Shown piece after piece: positions 1 to 12,200 of a stretch of DNA of 64,000 nucleotides. The number at the start of each line of letters is the position of its first letter. The stretch's first letter is position 1. Both the position numbers and the translations under genes were made by a program. The notes beneath the pieces are model-generated. The model made no database searches. It had not been told where the DNA came from and saw only the letters and a program-made list of their open reading frames with translations. The DNA comes from Annona cherimola (lineage: Eukaryota > Streptophyta > Magnoliopsida > Magnoliales > Annonaceae): NCBI GenBank assembly GCA_030490835.1, contig CM059971.1:51818012-51882011 (forward strand), read 5' to 3'.

Positions 1-230
1 ACCTGAGGCGCCTAAACCTTACTCCAGGATCGTTTAATTAGTAAACTGTGAGCAGGATTGTAGCCTTGTTCACACGGGTTTTCAATTCAATCTCATTTCA
101 ATTTACAAGCAATCATTTACTGGTAATTAAAATTACATAATATTTACAAATCATTAAAATTTATTTACACTATCAGTCTTTGAAATTTAGTAATACTGCA
201 TCCTCACAACATTTCCATTCATCTGACGAG
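1..230 (-). mobile_element. Ty3/gypsy LTR fragment, terminal part
   Basis: The first bases (GAGGCGCC, then ACTCCAGGATCG, a GTAAAC-type stretch and CAGGATTGTAGCC) match the termini of the long gypsy LTRs at 52028 and 59020, which start TGTGGCGCC and carry GTAAACGTGATCAGGATTG about 60 bases in. The window therefore opens within a few bases of the end of a minus-oriented LTR. The copy is diverged and is interrupted at about 231 by another repeat; it resumes at 1776. No target-site duplication can be checked because the end lies at the window edge. Confidence 0.6.
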
Positions 231-1775
231 TTGCGTATATGTCTATTAAAATGCTCGTTTTAATGCAAGTATACGTGCCGATCAAGTAATAAAGAGTGAG
301 TAGAGTATCGTTCCCACGAGGATTGTGTTAAACGGATTAGCACCTTAAATCTCAATTGTCTAGTGAATCGGTAAAAGGAATGAGATTTGGTTTTGAAGAA
401 TTGAATTAAACTAACTAAGAAAAGCAGTAAATGACCAGAGTGGTGTGAATGTTGCTGAGATTGCCTTGAGATGATTAAGATAGGTGGGAATGTGAATTCA
501 TTAAATCATAGCTATGTTATTTGGTTCCAATTAAGTTAGTTGTGCAGAGATTACTAATCTAGGTTCATTCATATTTATATATGTCTTCCAACACATACAA
601 ACCTAACCAAGTTTTAGTTATGTGCTATGTTCCCATGCATATAAGTAAAACAAGGTTGATAACCACATAACCTAATAGAGATTACACAGGGTTAATAGGT
701 ATATTCCTATCCATATTAACATCCAACACAACAAGCGCTAGAATACCTGTGCCTTATATATGGATCTCATTCAAATCCCACTCTTCCAACCATAAATTTG
801 AATATTAGATCAATCCACAAGGTTGCAAAGCTTGTAAACGCATTAAGCATGATATATAAGGGTAATCTCAAGCAACATAAGTCACAGCACAACTATATTA
901 TCAATTCTAGCATAAGAAAATCAAATAGCATAGGCTATGAGTTCAAATCCTACATATCTCCCACCATAGGAAGGTTTAGCCCATAAACATGACTTTAACT
1001 CCCATTAAAATCAAGTTACAACTATCCCAAGCAAAGAGAATAACAAATAGGAAAAGATAGATGAGAAGAAGAGATGAAACTTAATGGATTTGCAATGATA
1101 GCTTCGATCTCCACTTGATCTTCTCTCCCTCCTTGAAGCTTTGGTTTCTCTCCTTCTCTCCACAGCAGCCACGACCCTCTCTACGTCTCTCCTTCCTCTC
1201 GCGTGAACCCCTAAGATCTATTTATAGAATCCAGTTGCGCAGCCTACGCACTGAAATTTGCGCATACGGATGCGTATTGGCGCCAACTCTCTGTGTGCTG
1301 GGCAACTTGGAACTTTTCTGCAAACCCTAAGAATTCATGCCTTGGCGCCTAGGCGCCAACTCACTGGAGTTTCATGACTTGGAGCTTCCCCTGGACACCC
1401 TGAGTGATCATGTCTGGCGCCTGGGCACCCCTAGATGGCGCCTAGGCGCCAACTCCCTGGAAGCAGTGGCTTCAAAAACTTCTGAACTTTGCCTGCATGT
1501 AGATGAAGTGGAGCCTAGGCGCCAACTCACTACCTCGTGACTTGTTTTGATCTGCGTTCCACTCCCCTGCGTGCCTTCATATGTCCCGTCCTTCCTGCAA
1601 AAGATGGAAAAACTAAATAAATGAACTAAAAATGCCTAAAAACTAAATAATGCTCCTAAAATACAAAGCGAATGAAATTAAGCTAAATGAATGCAAACTA
1701 AGCCTAATCTCTCAAACTAACACACAAATCAAGTCTGAAATGGGTCATGATAACTCGTATTTTTACGAGTTATCA
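231..1775 (-). mobile_element. Hairpin-ended 1.5 kb repeat, copy 1
   Basis: This block is homologous, in opposite orientation, to 57150-58582. One end (1748-1775) is a perfect inverted repeat with 11-base arms TGATAACTCGT/ACGAGTTATCA around a short T-rich loop. The other end (about 231-330) shares with copy 2 a stretch containing GAACGATACTCTAC (reverse complement) and CAAGTATACGTG. It sits inside the LTR fragment at 1-2460. The middle is less alike and includes GGCGCC palindromes. No coding capacity is seen. The TG start suggests a non-autonomous LTR or solo LTR, but no clean target-site duplication is visible and the class is unresolved. Confidence 0.6.
1277..1530. repeat. GGCGCC palindrome cluster
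   Basis: A cluster of GC-rich perfect palindromes inside the AT-rich repeat: TTGGCGCCAA at 1277-1286, an 18-base palindrome (TTGGCGCCT/AGGCGCCAA) at 1342-1359, a 16-base one at 1436-1451, and a half copy (CCTAGGCGCC) near 1513-1523. Most are followed by AACTC. The related copy at 57421-57535 retains GACGCCTGGCGCCAAC. Their role is unknown; they may be LTR regulatory sequence. Confidence 0.7.
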
Positions 1776-2460
1776 TCGTCCAAGTATATGAGAACAATAC
1801 AACCTTAAGAGTCTCTAAATTAAAATTAAGATCTTTTTTTTGTTTCCTTGAACTTTCTGTACCGGTCTAAGGTTGGAAAAAACAAAACATGAGTACTAGA
1901 CTCAGTAAGTAAATATTTTCATTTAAGTAAACATTTTCACTTCAAAATTCGACATTTCATAAATAATGCACATACAAATGCACATTTCACATTCATGCCT
2001 TAAACCTTTATTAGATGGTATGCTAGCTAGGCGACCATCAATTCATCTACCCCCTATTTTAGGGAGGGTGCTGCCAGCCTTTGGGCATATATCAGCGACT
2101 CGGTCGCATTAGAGGGAGACTTTGGTCCGCTTACGCCTCTAAAATGGACTTGTACCTTTGTGCACCATGCATCATATACATGCTAGCCTAACTTCAAACA
2201 ATAATCACATTCATCATTTTGCTTTCTTTTCAAATTGAGAAATTGACGTAATCATTTATAAAATAGATTAATAAATATATTTTTCAAATCACATTATGGG
2301 GATGACCATCCTTAAATAATATTGAAAAACGCCAAAAAGAAATGAATTGTAAGTCATTCAATCATTTGAAAGTAAATCATTTCAAGACGTTACTTGCTTA
2401 TCTTAAGATATCAGCTTGTCTTCTCTACTTTTTCTTTTTCTTTTCCTAAACACGTGAAAA
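1776..2460 (-). mobile_element. Ty3/gypsy LTR fragment, continued
   Basis: The LTR interrupted by the hairpin-ended repeat continues here. 2010-2160 (GCTAGCTAGGCGACCATC, GGGAGGGTGCTGCCAGCC, TTGGTCCGCTTACGCC) aligns with 59668-59800 of the minus-oriented LTR, and 2390-2440 corresponds to the CTTGCTTACCT...CTTTGCC segment of the other copies. Beyond about 2460 the match is lost, so the far end of this LTR is missing or unrecognisable. Confidence 0.55.
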
Positions 2461-5119
2461 AGACTATTTTATACATTTGAATTATATATATTATAGATAT
2501 ACAAATATATATTTGAAGTGTATATATATTAACGTTTTATAATTAATTCAGGCTGCACCTCTCATGTAATATGTACGTTTAATATATTAAACTCTATAGC
2601 CACATTATACAAGCACCCATGTATAATCTGTAACAAGATAAATCTAAAAATCTTTTCTGAAATTAACGTCTACATCTCTTAACAGCCATATATATTTTTT
2701 AAATTATTATTCATACAATTATATATTGACCATACATCAGTAAAAATCTCACGTACATGGGCTGTTTGAATTATAAAAATAAAATATACGTATATTATTG
2801 CTTTGGACGTTCATATTATACCTGAATATAATATGATTAAAATCCTGATGTTTTAGAACGTTATTAAAACCATACATATTATGGTTTATTTTTATAATCT
2901 TCCAAGCATCATTTTTTTTCAATTATTACATAACCGGTAAAATTTTTTTTTTGGAATCCCTCTACTTGGTCATTAATTAAAATTACATACACCTACCGGA
3001 AATTTTTTTTCCAGAAATATTCAAACGCAGCTGAAGATAGAACCTATATATACATTTACTGAAAATCTGGCATTAATTAGACATCCCCACAATCGTTTGC
3101 ATATCAGGCAAGGAATTTTTTTTTTTTTTTTTTTGTATAAATGTCCAGTACCTGTTTGCCCAATTATCTCCCTCTTAGTTCGTCCTTTGCTGCTTGTAGA
3201 AAAAAAAATCTTATACCTATTTGAAGTCCGGCTCCCAGCTGCCCATCCTGCCTTCACTGTTTTCTCTATTTTTTCTAGTTTCCATTCTGCTCAAGGCTGC
3301 TGGACGCCCAAGTTTCCCTCGTCCATCTTATTTATATGCCTCTCATTGTGCTACCTTTTTCATCATTTCTCATTTGGCGGTTTAAAATGTATTTCATGAA
3401 ATATTTCCAGCTGCCCTTCCCATGCACCGTCAAAGCTATCCTACTTCCAGCGATTTTTATTTCATTCATTGTATTTTCTTTCCCTTTTTTTTTTTTAAAA
3501 AAAACTAGCCACGTTAATTGATAGATGGGAAAGTATGATTCAATGGCTAAAACGATGCCTATTAAGACCGACCTTCACTCCCTTTTAAAAATAATTATTT
3601 TATATTCATAAAAGCGTAGCTAGCATCTAAGTTATTAGTGAATGAAATTCTGTTTAATTTTTGTAAAGAGATTATTTATAATCTGTTCCATCTATGTTTT
3701 AAAGCGTACAAAATTAGCCGTTCATATCAAAATGATCTAAATTGGTTAAGATATATGAATTTGAAATTAACTAATGCAATTCATTGAAATTTTAATTTTT
3801 TACCCATTTCTAATCATATTTTATATAATCTAATCCATTCACTAAGTAAGGTGCATTAATTTAGGATTATCCATGGAATTTTATCTCAAATGGAGTTGTA
3901 TATATATAATTATTTCAATTAATGAAATATGAAATATATGGTGAAAATGTTACACATGCATGTTCCAAGGGACGTACCTTGCATTGATGGAATACATGCA
4001 CATTTTTCAATGCAAAATTTTGAAATTATGTAAATGCATTATTTAATCATTTTTCATAATCTAGTCCATCCATATTATAGAGCATAAAAATTTAACCATC
4101 TATCTCACTTTTCATATCAAAATAATTTGTATGGTTTAAGATATTGACATTTAAAATTAATTTATGAAATCTCATGTAATTCTGGTTGTTTAAAAATTTT
4201 TAAAACATAATTTTCATGATCTAGTTTATTTATTATGCAGGGTATATTAAAATAGGTCTGTCCATAAAATTTCATCTCAAATCGCCTTAATTATATCAAA
4301 ATATTAATTTAATGAACAATTAACTAAAAATAAAAATTTATGAATGGGAGGTTTCTGTATGTAGAAGCTTGCGTGGGTTTGACTTCCGGACATGTTTTCT
4401 GATGCACTTAAGTTAAACACTTTAATTAATTATTTTTCATAATCTAATTCATCTAGATTAAATAGCACATAATTTAATACTTCCTATTAAATTCTCTTGT
4501 TGATCTGAATTATACATTTTAAGATATAATGAAAATAGTGAAGATGAATATAAGTCCTTAATTAGGATCCCTAATTGGCCCAAAATTTTCTATTTATTTT
4601 TATTTTTCTATAAGATCCGTGAATTTAAACAGTTTTAATTGTTAAAATTCAGAAAGTTGAAATTTCTTTCCGAAAAATTTATAAAAATTCATTTTCATAT
4701 CTAATTTTTATGAAATCATAAATTAACCTCTATTTTTCTTATAAATCTCAAATATAACTTTTGTAAATTCTAAATAAGTCCTCTTTTCTAAATTTGCAAT
4801 TTGATCTCACTTTTCTAAAATTGCAATTTAGTCTTTTCTTGTAAACATACTCACTTTTTTATAACTTTACACTAATAATATATACACTGTACAAGCTTTC
4901 AGTACAGATTACATTCACTAAGTTTCAAATAACATGGGTTTCACGGATATGAAAGAAAATAAAGTTAAAATAGATATATTAGAGGTATAAGTAATTGTGT
5001 AAAAATGATTAAAAAGAAGGATAGTTACATAGGAAGAAGTGAACAAATAATTAAAGAATATGATAGGTGGTATTTGTTTATACCAAAAACATTTCAAACT
5101 AAAAAATTTTTAATCTATG
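2461..5119. other. AT-rich intergenic DNA with degenerate repeats
   Basis: No gene is seen. Three degenerate, roughly co-oriented units occur at about 3660-3900, 4040-4330 and 4430-4530. Each contains a version of CATAATCTAGTCCATC, then an AGAGCATAAAA-like stretch, then CATATCAAAATGATTT and GGTTTAAGATAT. They look like the internal repeats of an old DNA transposon, but no terminal repeats are visible. A T19 run lies near 3117-3135. Short reading frames here have no family signature. Confidence 0.5.
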
Positions 5120-5393
5120 AGGTGTTTGACAATAAGTAAAATTTTTCAATATAAAACTTTTTAATCTCTACAACTACAATATTTTTAAATTATTTATTCA
5201 TATTTTCCTATACAAACTATCCTACTTTTCGATCACTTATACATAATTACTTATATAACTAACTGATTTATTTTAACTTTATTCTTTTTACTCATCATCA
5301 TTATCCTAATATATCACATTATTTTCTATCAATTTATCAACTTTTACATAAAAAATTTTCTATCCAAAAGTTTATCACTTCTCAAATACATCT
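5120..5393. mobile_element. MITE, older copy (GTGTTTGG-type TIRs)
   Basis: About 274 bases beginning AGGTGTTTGACAA and ending TTCTCAAATACATCTT, which are imperfect inverted repeats of each other. The interior (CTCTACAACTAC, TTTTCCTATACAA, CATCATCATTA) aligns along its whole length with the better preserved copy at 5795-6063. Non-coding. GTGTTTGG-like termini are typical of hAT-related MITEs; that class assignment is inferred. Confidence 0.6.
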
Positions 5394-5487
5394 TAAAACT
5401 TTTAAGTCTCCATAACTACCTTATTTTTAAATTTTTTTACTTCTTTTTATATGTAAAACCTCCAATTTAATCATGAGTTGTGATCCA

Positions 5488-5689
5488 GTACACCAGGTTG
5501 CACTTAGCTTTGGTACACCTAGGTGCAAATACTTGTTTTTTGATTTTTTTTGATTTTTTATACAATTATTAATCTAAGTGTATTTAATAAGTGTATTAAG
5601 CTTTACCATTTTTGGAGATTTGTAGATATTTTTTTGAATTTTTTAAAAATCAGTAGTAGAGTGCACCGATGCTAAGTGCACCTGAGTAC
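5488..5689. mobile_element. Small TIR element (MITE), 202 bp
   Basis: Ends are inverted: GTACACCAGGTTGCACTTAG at the left and GCTAAGTGCACCTGAGTAC at the right, giving about 19-base TIRs with two differences. The interior is AT-rich and non-coding. A related, truncated copy at about 6230-6475 shares the middle (AAGTGTATTTAA...GTGTATTAA...TTTTTACCATTTTTAGAG) and the right end (TTAAGTGCACCTGG). Confidence 0.65.
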
Positions 5690-5794
5690 ATTTAAAAATA
5701 TTCCTTTAATCATTTCAACACAATTATCTATACATCTAGCATATCTATTTTACTTTATTATTTTTATTTCTCATCATTATTTCTGTCATATTAC

Positions 5795-6063
5795 GGGTGT
5801 GTTTGGCAATGTGCAGAAAATGTTAAGTTAAAACTTTTCAATTTAAAACTTTTCACTCTCTACAACTATTATATTTTTTAATTATTTTTTCACATTTTCC
5901 TATACAATTACCTTACTTTTCAATCATTTCTACACAACTAACCTATATATTTTAACTTTATCTTTTTTACTCTTCATCATTACCCCTATCATATCACATC
6001 ATTTGACAACTTTTACTCTTCAAAACAATTCATCAAAAGTTTTATCCATTCCCAAACACATCC
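5795..6063. mobile_element. MITE, better preserved copy (GTGTTTGG-type TIRs)
   Basis: 269 bases with terminal inverted repeats GGGTGTGTTTGGCAA (left) and TTCCCAAACACATCC (right, reverse complement GGATGTGTTTGGGAA). It is homologous to 5120-5393. No transposase is encoded. It lies about 0.6 kb upstream of the RING-finger gene, so it is part of that gene's distal upstream region. Confidence 0.7.
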
Positions 6064-6229
6064 TATATCATTTTCCCCAATTTTAAAAACTTTTTCATAA
6101 AATTTTATCACTATCTAAGCACACCCTTACAAGTACGCCTTAAGTCTTTTCAAGGGTCCTCGTGTCATAGGAACAAAAAGTTGCATGCGAAAAAGTTCTG
6201 GAAGTCTACAACAAATGGGGGATTTAACT

Positions 6230-6475
6230 CACTTTTTAAATTTTAATTTTTTTATACAACTATTCATTTAAGTGTATTTAACATGTGTATTAATTTTTAC
6301 CATTTTTAGAGCATTTTAGATATTTATTTTTTATTTTTAAAAATCAGTGGAATTTTTAGTAATTATATTAAATATACTTAAATTAACAATTATATAATTT
6401 TTTTTTAAAAATATTAAAAAAAATAAATTAAATGCACCAAGCACATTAGAGCTTAAGTGCACCTGGTTGCCTGGT
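6230..6475. mobile_element. Truncated copy of the 5488-5689 MITE
   Basis: Shares the AT-rich core with 5488-5689 and ends in TTAAGTGCACCTGGTTG, the expected right terminus. The left terminal repeat is missing. It abuts the GC-rich start of the RING-finger gene region. Confidence 0.5.
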
Positions 6476-6722
6476 TGCAATATCTCAGTGTCCAACAAAC
6501 GGGATAGACCGAGGTCGCGTTACTCCCAGGATTCCCAGCCTCGCCTCGCTCGCTCGCTGTTATACGCACGAACCCAACGTACGCGGCTGGTGCGCACACC
6601 CTTATCGTGCGCACAGCATACCAAGGCCCTGAGCAAGCCTGCCTTACGACTGCAATTTTCGTCCAATGGCGGATAGAGAGCGAGTGAGTGAAGCTTTTTC
6701 ATCACCTCCTGATGCAGTTGAT
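6476..6722 (+). promoter_or_regulatory. Putative core promoter and 5' exon of the RING gene
   Basis: A sharp change from AT-rich DNA to a CpG-containing stretch (repeated GCTCG, GTACGCGG, GTGCGCAC) just upstream of the gene, as expected for a promoter and 5' leader. An ATG at 6666 opens 19 codons ending GAT at 6722 before a usable donor GTATGG. If spliced to the acceptor at 7920, this frame joins in phase to AAG-ATG at 7921-7926 and would add 20 residues to the protein. No clear TATA box is seen. The exon is inferred; transcript data would settle it. Confidence 0.5.
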
Positions 6723-7923
6723 GTATGGCTTTATCCTCTTCTCATCTTCAGACTTCACCCGTTGATTCTACCACCAACCTCTTCTCTCGCTTAGGTCTCG
6801 TCGGTCCCAATACCAAGGCATTCGTCTTTCCCCTTTTCCCCTTTATCTCATATTTTCTCTGGTGTCTCTTTCATGATCGAGGTGCCAGCATTCCAATCTT
6901 GTGCTGATTCTTTTTATTTGGCTATCTGATTGTTCTGAGTATCGGCTTTTGTAGAAAAGTTTTGTAATTCGTAAAATTTTTTTGAGGAAAATTTGACAAT
7001 TTCCAGGATGCAACTTTTCAATCAAATCGCAGCACTGGAAGTGTACGGGTTACTGGTTGTAGCCCGTCCCTTCGTTTACAGATGCATCGATTACCATTTT
7101 GGTGATGGTGAATGCTCCAAAAATCTGCCTGACCGGAAGGTGTTTGTACAAAAGTTTATGTTGAATCAGGTGTCTGTAAAAAAATGCTAATGATTGCACG
7201 GCTTGGATATTCCGAACCAAGTTTTTTTTGTCAGATATTTTTCCTAAACGATCTATCATTGATTTAATGGTATTGATTGCTGAATTCCTGAGTCTCAGAC
7301 CCGTAATTGTGTATTGTGTTGATGCAATGATGTGAAATGTGTGATTGTCAATCGCCAATAATGTCTTAGGAGCATTTTCTTTGCTATTTCCTTTTACCAT
7401 CCGAATGCATTATTTCTAGTTGTAAATGGTGGTTGAAACTCTTAATTTAGAGAGGGCTAAGTACAAATGGATATAAAATTCCACGACATCTGAATTGATC
7501 CTTATATCGGATGATTATGATGTACATAATGGAATTTTGTTTCTTGAGCCCTTGTCTATATATGTTTTGGCACATGTTAGATTATGATGATTCACGAATT
7601 CACACTTTGCAGGGTGGTAATTCATTTCCTAATTTGGATATAAATCTGAGAGGATTGGTGCTATAGCTTCATCATAGCTGCTGTATTTGCATTACTTATT
7701 TAGAATTGTTACATGTGTCATTCACTGTTAACAGCAAATGACCACTGGATGGCAGCATTACTTCTATAATTGAGGAAAATGGATCCTTCTGCACAAAACC
7801 ATCTGATCTCTAGTTGTAAAACAGATGGGGCTTCAGATGTGTATTTATGATGTCATTTACAGTGTTTGATTGGTACAGTGTTTTTTTCCATTTTTTGAGA
7901 TCTAACATTTTCATACGCAGAAG

Positions 7924-9236
7924 ATGGATTACATGGACATTGATCAAGTGATGGAAATACCCGATACTCCTGATAGATTGGCCTCCCAACAGAAGGTTAC
8001 TTTTGCTGTTAGTGATGATGTTGTGAACAGCAGCTTGCTTACTAGGGGAATTCACCATGGTCCAAGGGGCTGCCATAGAGTGAATGCAAGTAATAGTAAT
8101 AACAAGAAGCTGCTTTCACATCATAAAAGGGATCTTGATATTCATGGTGAAATTAACAATGGAATTTCGTTATTTGATTCTGCATCAAATAATGCATCTG
8201 TGACAAATGAAAACTGGAGTTCAAAGAAGAATGAGACTAGTCTTATCAAAGAAACTCACATTACAGAGCCTGCGCCTCGTCACAAAAAGTTTACCTTGCA
8301 TATGCCTTCAATTCCTAGGGGGTCTACAAATCATCCAGTTGAGAGAGCTAAACTTCGCATTGGTTCTGATTCTGGGGAATTAGCTTCTGATATGAAAATT
8401 CAAGGTGGAAATAGAAGAAAGATAATTGACTCAAGCCAGAATGCACTGGATAATGGTTTTCTTCGTGGTACAGTTAATGATACAAAGCAAATGGTGCATC
8501 TGGATCTTCCAAGCTCTAATGCAGAGACCGACATTTCCACAGATATTCCAAGATCTTTCATTTGCCAGGAAGTTGACTATGCTTCAGATATATCCAAGCA
8601 GCCTAAGAATACTGGAAAACTTGATCGGCCTTGTTCTACTGGTGGACTCAGAAAAGCAGAAGACAGAGATTTGACTGTAGGATCTGTATCTGGGTTGATA
8701 CAACAGTCAAGAAGCCAGTCACAGTTACCAACAACTGATGATCCTTTTAATAATGTCGATAGTTTCTCTAGAGCATCTAGTCATGACTGCAAAAGAGAAG
8801 GTATACCTCATGGGGCTGGTGAGAGCATGAGCAATCAAAATGTCAATGGTGGATTGGCCGGTGATGTGAAGGGGAAAGGAATTGATTTATGCATCGTTTC
8901 TCCACAAAACAGTGGGCAATCTGCATCCAATGCAATGCCATCTAGGAGACCTGGGCAAAGGAAGCTGGTACGGAATGGATGTATTTCTCCATTTAACATA
9001 GCAAAGAGCAAAATTACATCTGAGAATATTGGCAAGAATATCAAGGATGATAAACAAGATAAGAATGCCAAAATGACATTCAGTAATCTGTCTGATGGAA
9101 GCTCCTCTTGTCCGATTCATATTACCAGCTCCACTTCTGAAGTCAAACGAGTTGATAGAGGGAAGGGAAAAGCAATAATAGATGCAAATGTGCCTGAAAA
9201 TTGTCATAATATTAGACCTACACCCTTGTCATGCGG
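7924..9236 (+). CDS. RING gene coding exon 1 (codons 1-437 plus 2 bases)
   Basis: Acceptor CATACGCAG ends at 7920; the exon runs through 7921-9236 to the donor GG|GTAATT. It is the largest exon and encodes the acidic start motif and the Ser/Asn-rich N-terminal region. Reading through the donor gives a stop at once (GGG-TAA), so a transcript retaining this intron would make a 438-residue product without the RING. Confidence 0.85.
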
Positions 9237-12200
9237 GTAATTGGCAACATCTTGTCATAGTTTTTCTTCTTATTTCATCAAGCTGTAATGATTGCTCTCT
9301 CGATTGTGTTTTCCCTTTTTCTTTTTTCATAATTGATTTCTTTAATATAGTTATTGGCGTTTCGAGCACCAAATACTTCATCAAAGATGATCTACCATAC
9401 CCATGGTATGGTCATTGCTTTTATTGAGAATTACGGGTGAAAAATTTGGAAGAATATGCCCACTTTTGTTTTCAAAGCTGATCACCCCACACTTTTCAAT
9501 GCATGATAGAAATTCTTATCCTTGTGAATCCGGAAGATTTAGTTATGTTTTTTGTGGTGCTCTAGTCTAACCTAGGGGCATTGCATCCTGGTGGTGTCTG
9601 GAACAGGAACAGTTGGTAGTCCTGAGAAGTGTGAAATTTTAGTAGCGTGTCTTTGGGATGCTGAATCGGGAATACCTTTACATCTTAAGAAGATTCTTTG
9701 GTTTGTCTTACCACTTTTTGGTGACTTTCAATTGGTGTTCTTTTTATGCCATGACATGGCGGCAGCATGGGCCCAAAGAGATTTCTGTTGTGATCTTCTT
9801 TCTGGACATGTCAAAAGTTGGGTTAGGGGGATTAAGTTAATGCTTCCACCATTGTACTCTTGGTCTTGGTGATGTTTTATGTCATTCAAATGAGAATTTT
9901 TTTTTTTTTGGATGGGTGGGCACGGGGTTGCAACCCTGGACACGCCTGTCACAAGGTTTGAACCCTGGACCTTGGGTGTCAGTGCCCGGTATGTGCACCA
10001 GCTGCCCGGCTGCAGCCGCGCTCATTCATTTGATTAATTGGGCAAGTGCTCTCCCAGCTGTTGCTGCTTCTGTTGTTGTCGTTTTTTTTTAAATTTTTTT
10101 TATAATTAAATTCTTGTTTCCTATTTGTTTGTTTCTTTTATGTTTTGCTTTGGAGCACTATTTTTTTTTACAGCATTTCTCCCCTTTCCTTCTTTCATAT
10201 AAATTCATTTACTTTTTTTCCTCGTTGTTTTCCCATACAGGAATCTCTTTTTTAAGTCAGGCGCTGGTTTGTTTGATTAATTTGTCTATTGAAGTTGGCA
10301 GGGCCATTGGGAATATATTGATGCTGATAGGTGGAAATTGAGAATAAAATTTCTCTACCGTCCCTTTCTTTATAAGACATCTGCCTCCTCTGATCATTCC
10401 TATAGTTTTCAGTGCCATATGTACCTTTCCAATTATTTTTCCCCATTTTTTTTCTCATGTCTTAGGCAAACGTTACATTCTGTTTATTGACCATTTTTTG
10501 TCAGGGTTAGGAGTTAGATTCTCAGTTTTTTATGCGCTTAATGGCTTGTGATTAGAAAACTATTGTGACATTGTTTGAAATCTCAGTAACAGTGGCATAA
10601 TTGATAATAAGTTTATAAACCCATTGATATGGTTTTCCTTTCATGATTCTCAAGTTATTACTAATCTTTTCTTCTGGTTTTTGCACTGCATTGATTGTGC
10701 ATTTGGATGATTGTTAACATCTAACAAAGTTCGGTTTCTGATAATCCTTTCCACAGGGAAGAGGATTTTGGCTCTGGAGGTACCTGTGACATCTTTAAAT
10801 CTGCTGAAGAAACAGGAGGCTGGAGAAGTACTCACCACAGCTCTAAAATAGCAAATTCATCATCATCTCATGACATTAATATCCATTCAAGCAGTGAATT
10901 ATTTCATCATAACCATAGGAGTAGAAGGGAAACTAGTGCTTTTATGACGGCGGCAAAATTTCCAGAAACTGCCTCTTGTCGTGATGGCAATCCCATCATT
11001 ATACATGATAGTGGATCTAGTATGCCCCAAACACAAGCACCTTCAAGCAACATCTTTGAGCCAAATGCTGAAAATCGAAGCCAAAAGGGTAAACAGAAAA
11101 TAGTAAAAAGACCAAGGAAGGGGATGACGTCATGCAATGACACAGTTGGATCCGCTTGTTCACTACCCAATGACCCAGAAGTTTCATTCCTCCAATCGTC
11201 AGGTCAATCTGCAACTATAAAACAAAACATTACTGTTAAATCTCAGCCACCTAGCAACTTGGTGCCTATTGTAGAAATCAATGAACCCTGTACCTCTAGA
11301 TCAGGATTCACAGAGAGCCAGAATTCGGATTCCATATTTGGTGACAACTCTGACAGCAGGGCTAGACAAGTTGAAGCAGATGAGATACTTGCTCGTCAAC
11401 TCCAAGAACAGTTCTATTCTGAGGTGCCGGGAATAGGAAGTGCAGAGGTTTGCCCATTACTTTTTTCAAATGCACGTTTTTTTGCATGGAAGATACGTCA
11501 TCTCAGATGCTTAGTTATGTTGGCTTATTGTATTCTTATGTTCAAACTGCTGCACATTTGTACGATTGCTGAAATATTTATCTCTGACAATACATCACCC
11601 AAGGACTTCTTTGTGACTAAATGTTGCAGCATGCCAATCTGCAGGTTGATGCTAGCCTAGCATGGGCCCTACAACATGAGGAGGATGCTGATCATTCTTC
11701 TTTTCTTGGGAGTCGGCGCCTTTCAAATGCTGTAAGCAGGCTCTTTACGCTCTGGTTCACTAATGAAGCATCTACATGCCTATCTAAAAGTTTGAGGATC
11801 CTTTTATTCCTAAAAGGGTCTTTAAATTGTATTAGACAAATTAACTTTTTAGGTGGAGATGACGATTAAAAGACGCATATAACATTAATTCCATATAGCT
11901 TTTACAATGTCGAAAGTTGCATTAGGGATTTTTCCCAAATCACCTACATATATTTTTTTAAAACCAGAAGTTGGAATTGAAAATGAATTTTCGGAATGTC
12001 AATTTGCATTTAGTTTAATTATTGTTATCTATGTATTCTAACAAATCTGAGTTGAATTGTAGGATTTAGGGAAAAACTTCAAATTGAATGTGCTGCTCCA
12101 AATTCAGAAAAAAATCCCCCAAAAGGAGTATAAATCAGAAAAAATATAAAAAACAACTTGACATCAATACACACCATCTAAAACAAATTGACTGGGAATG

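Noticed and set aside
231..1775. Helitron identity for the hairpin-ended repeat
   Set aside because: A Helitron should have a CTRR end a few bases after the hairpin and a TC start; neither is seen in both copies.
6467..6676. Short open frames on both strands in the GC-rich region before the gene
   Set aside because: Their overlap and lack of any motif suggest they are chance frames in promoter or leader sequence.
10944..11660. A 238-codon frame as an independent gene
   Set aside because: It is an internal part of the RING gene's second coding exon; the last part past 11447 is intron read-through.
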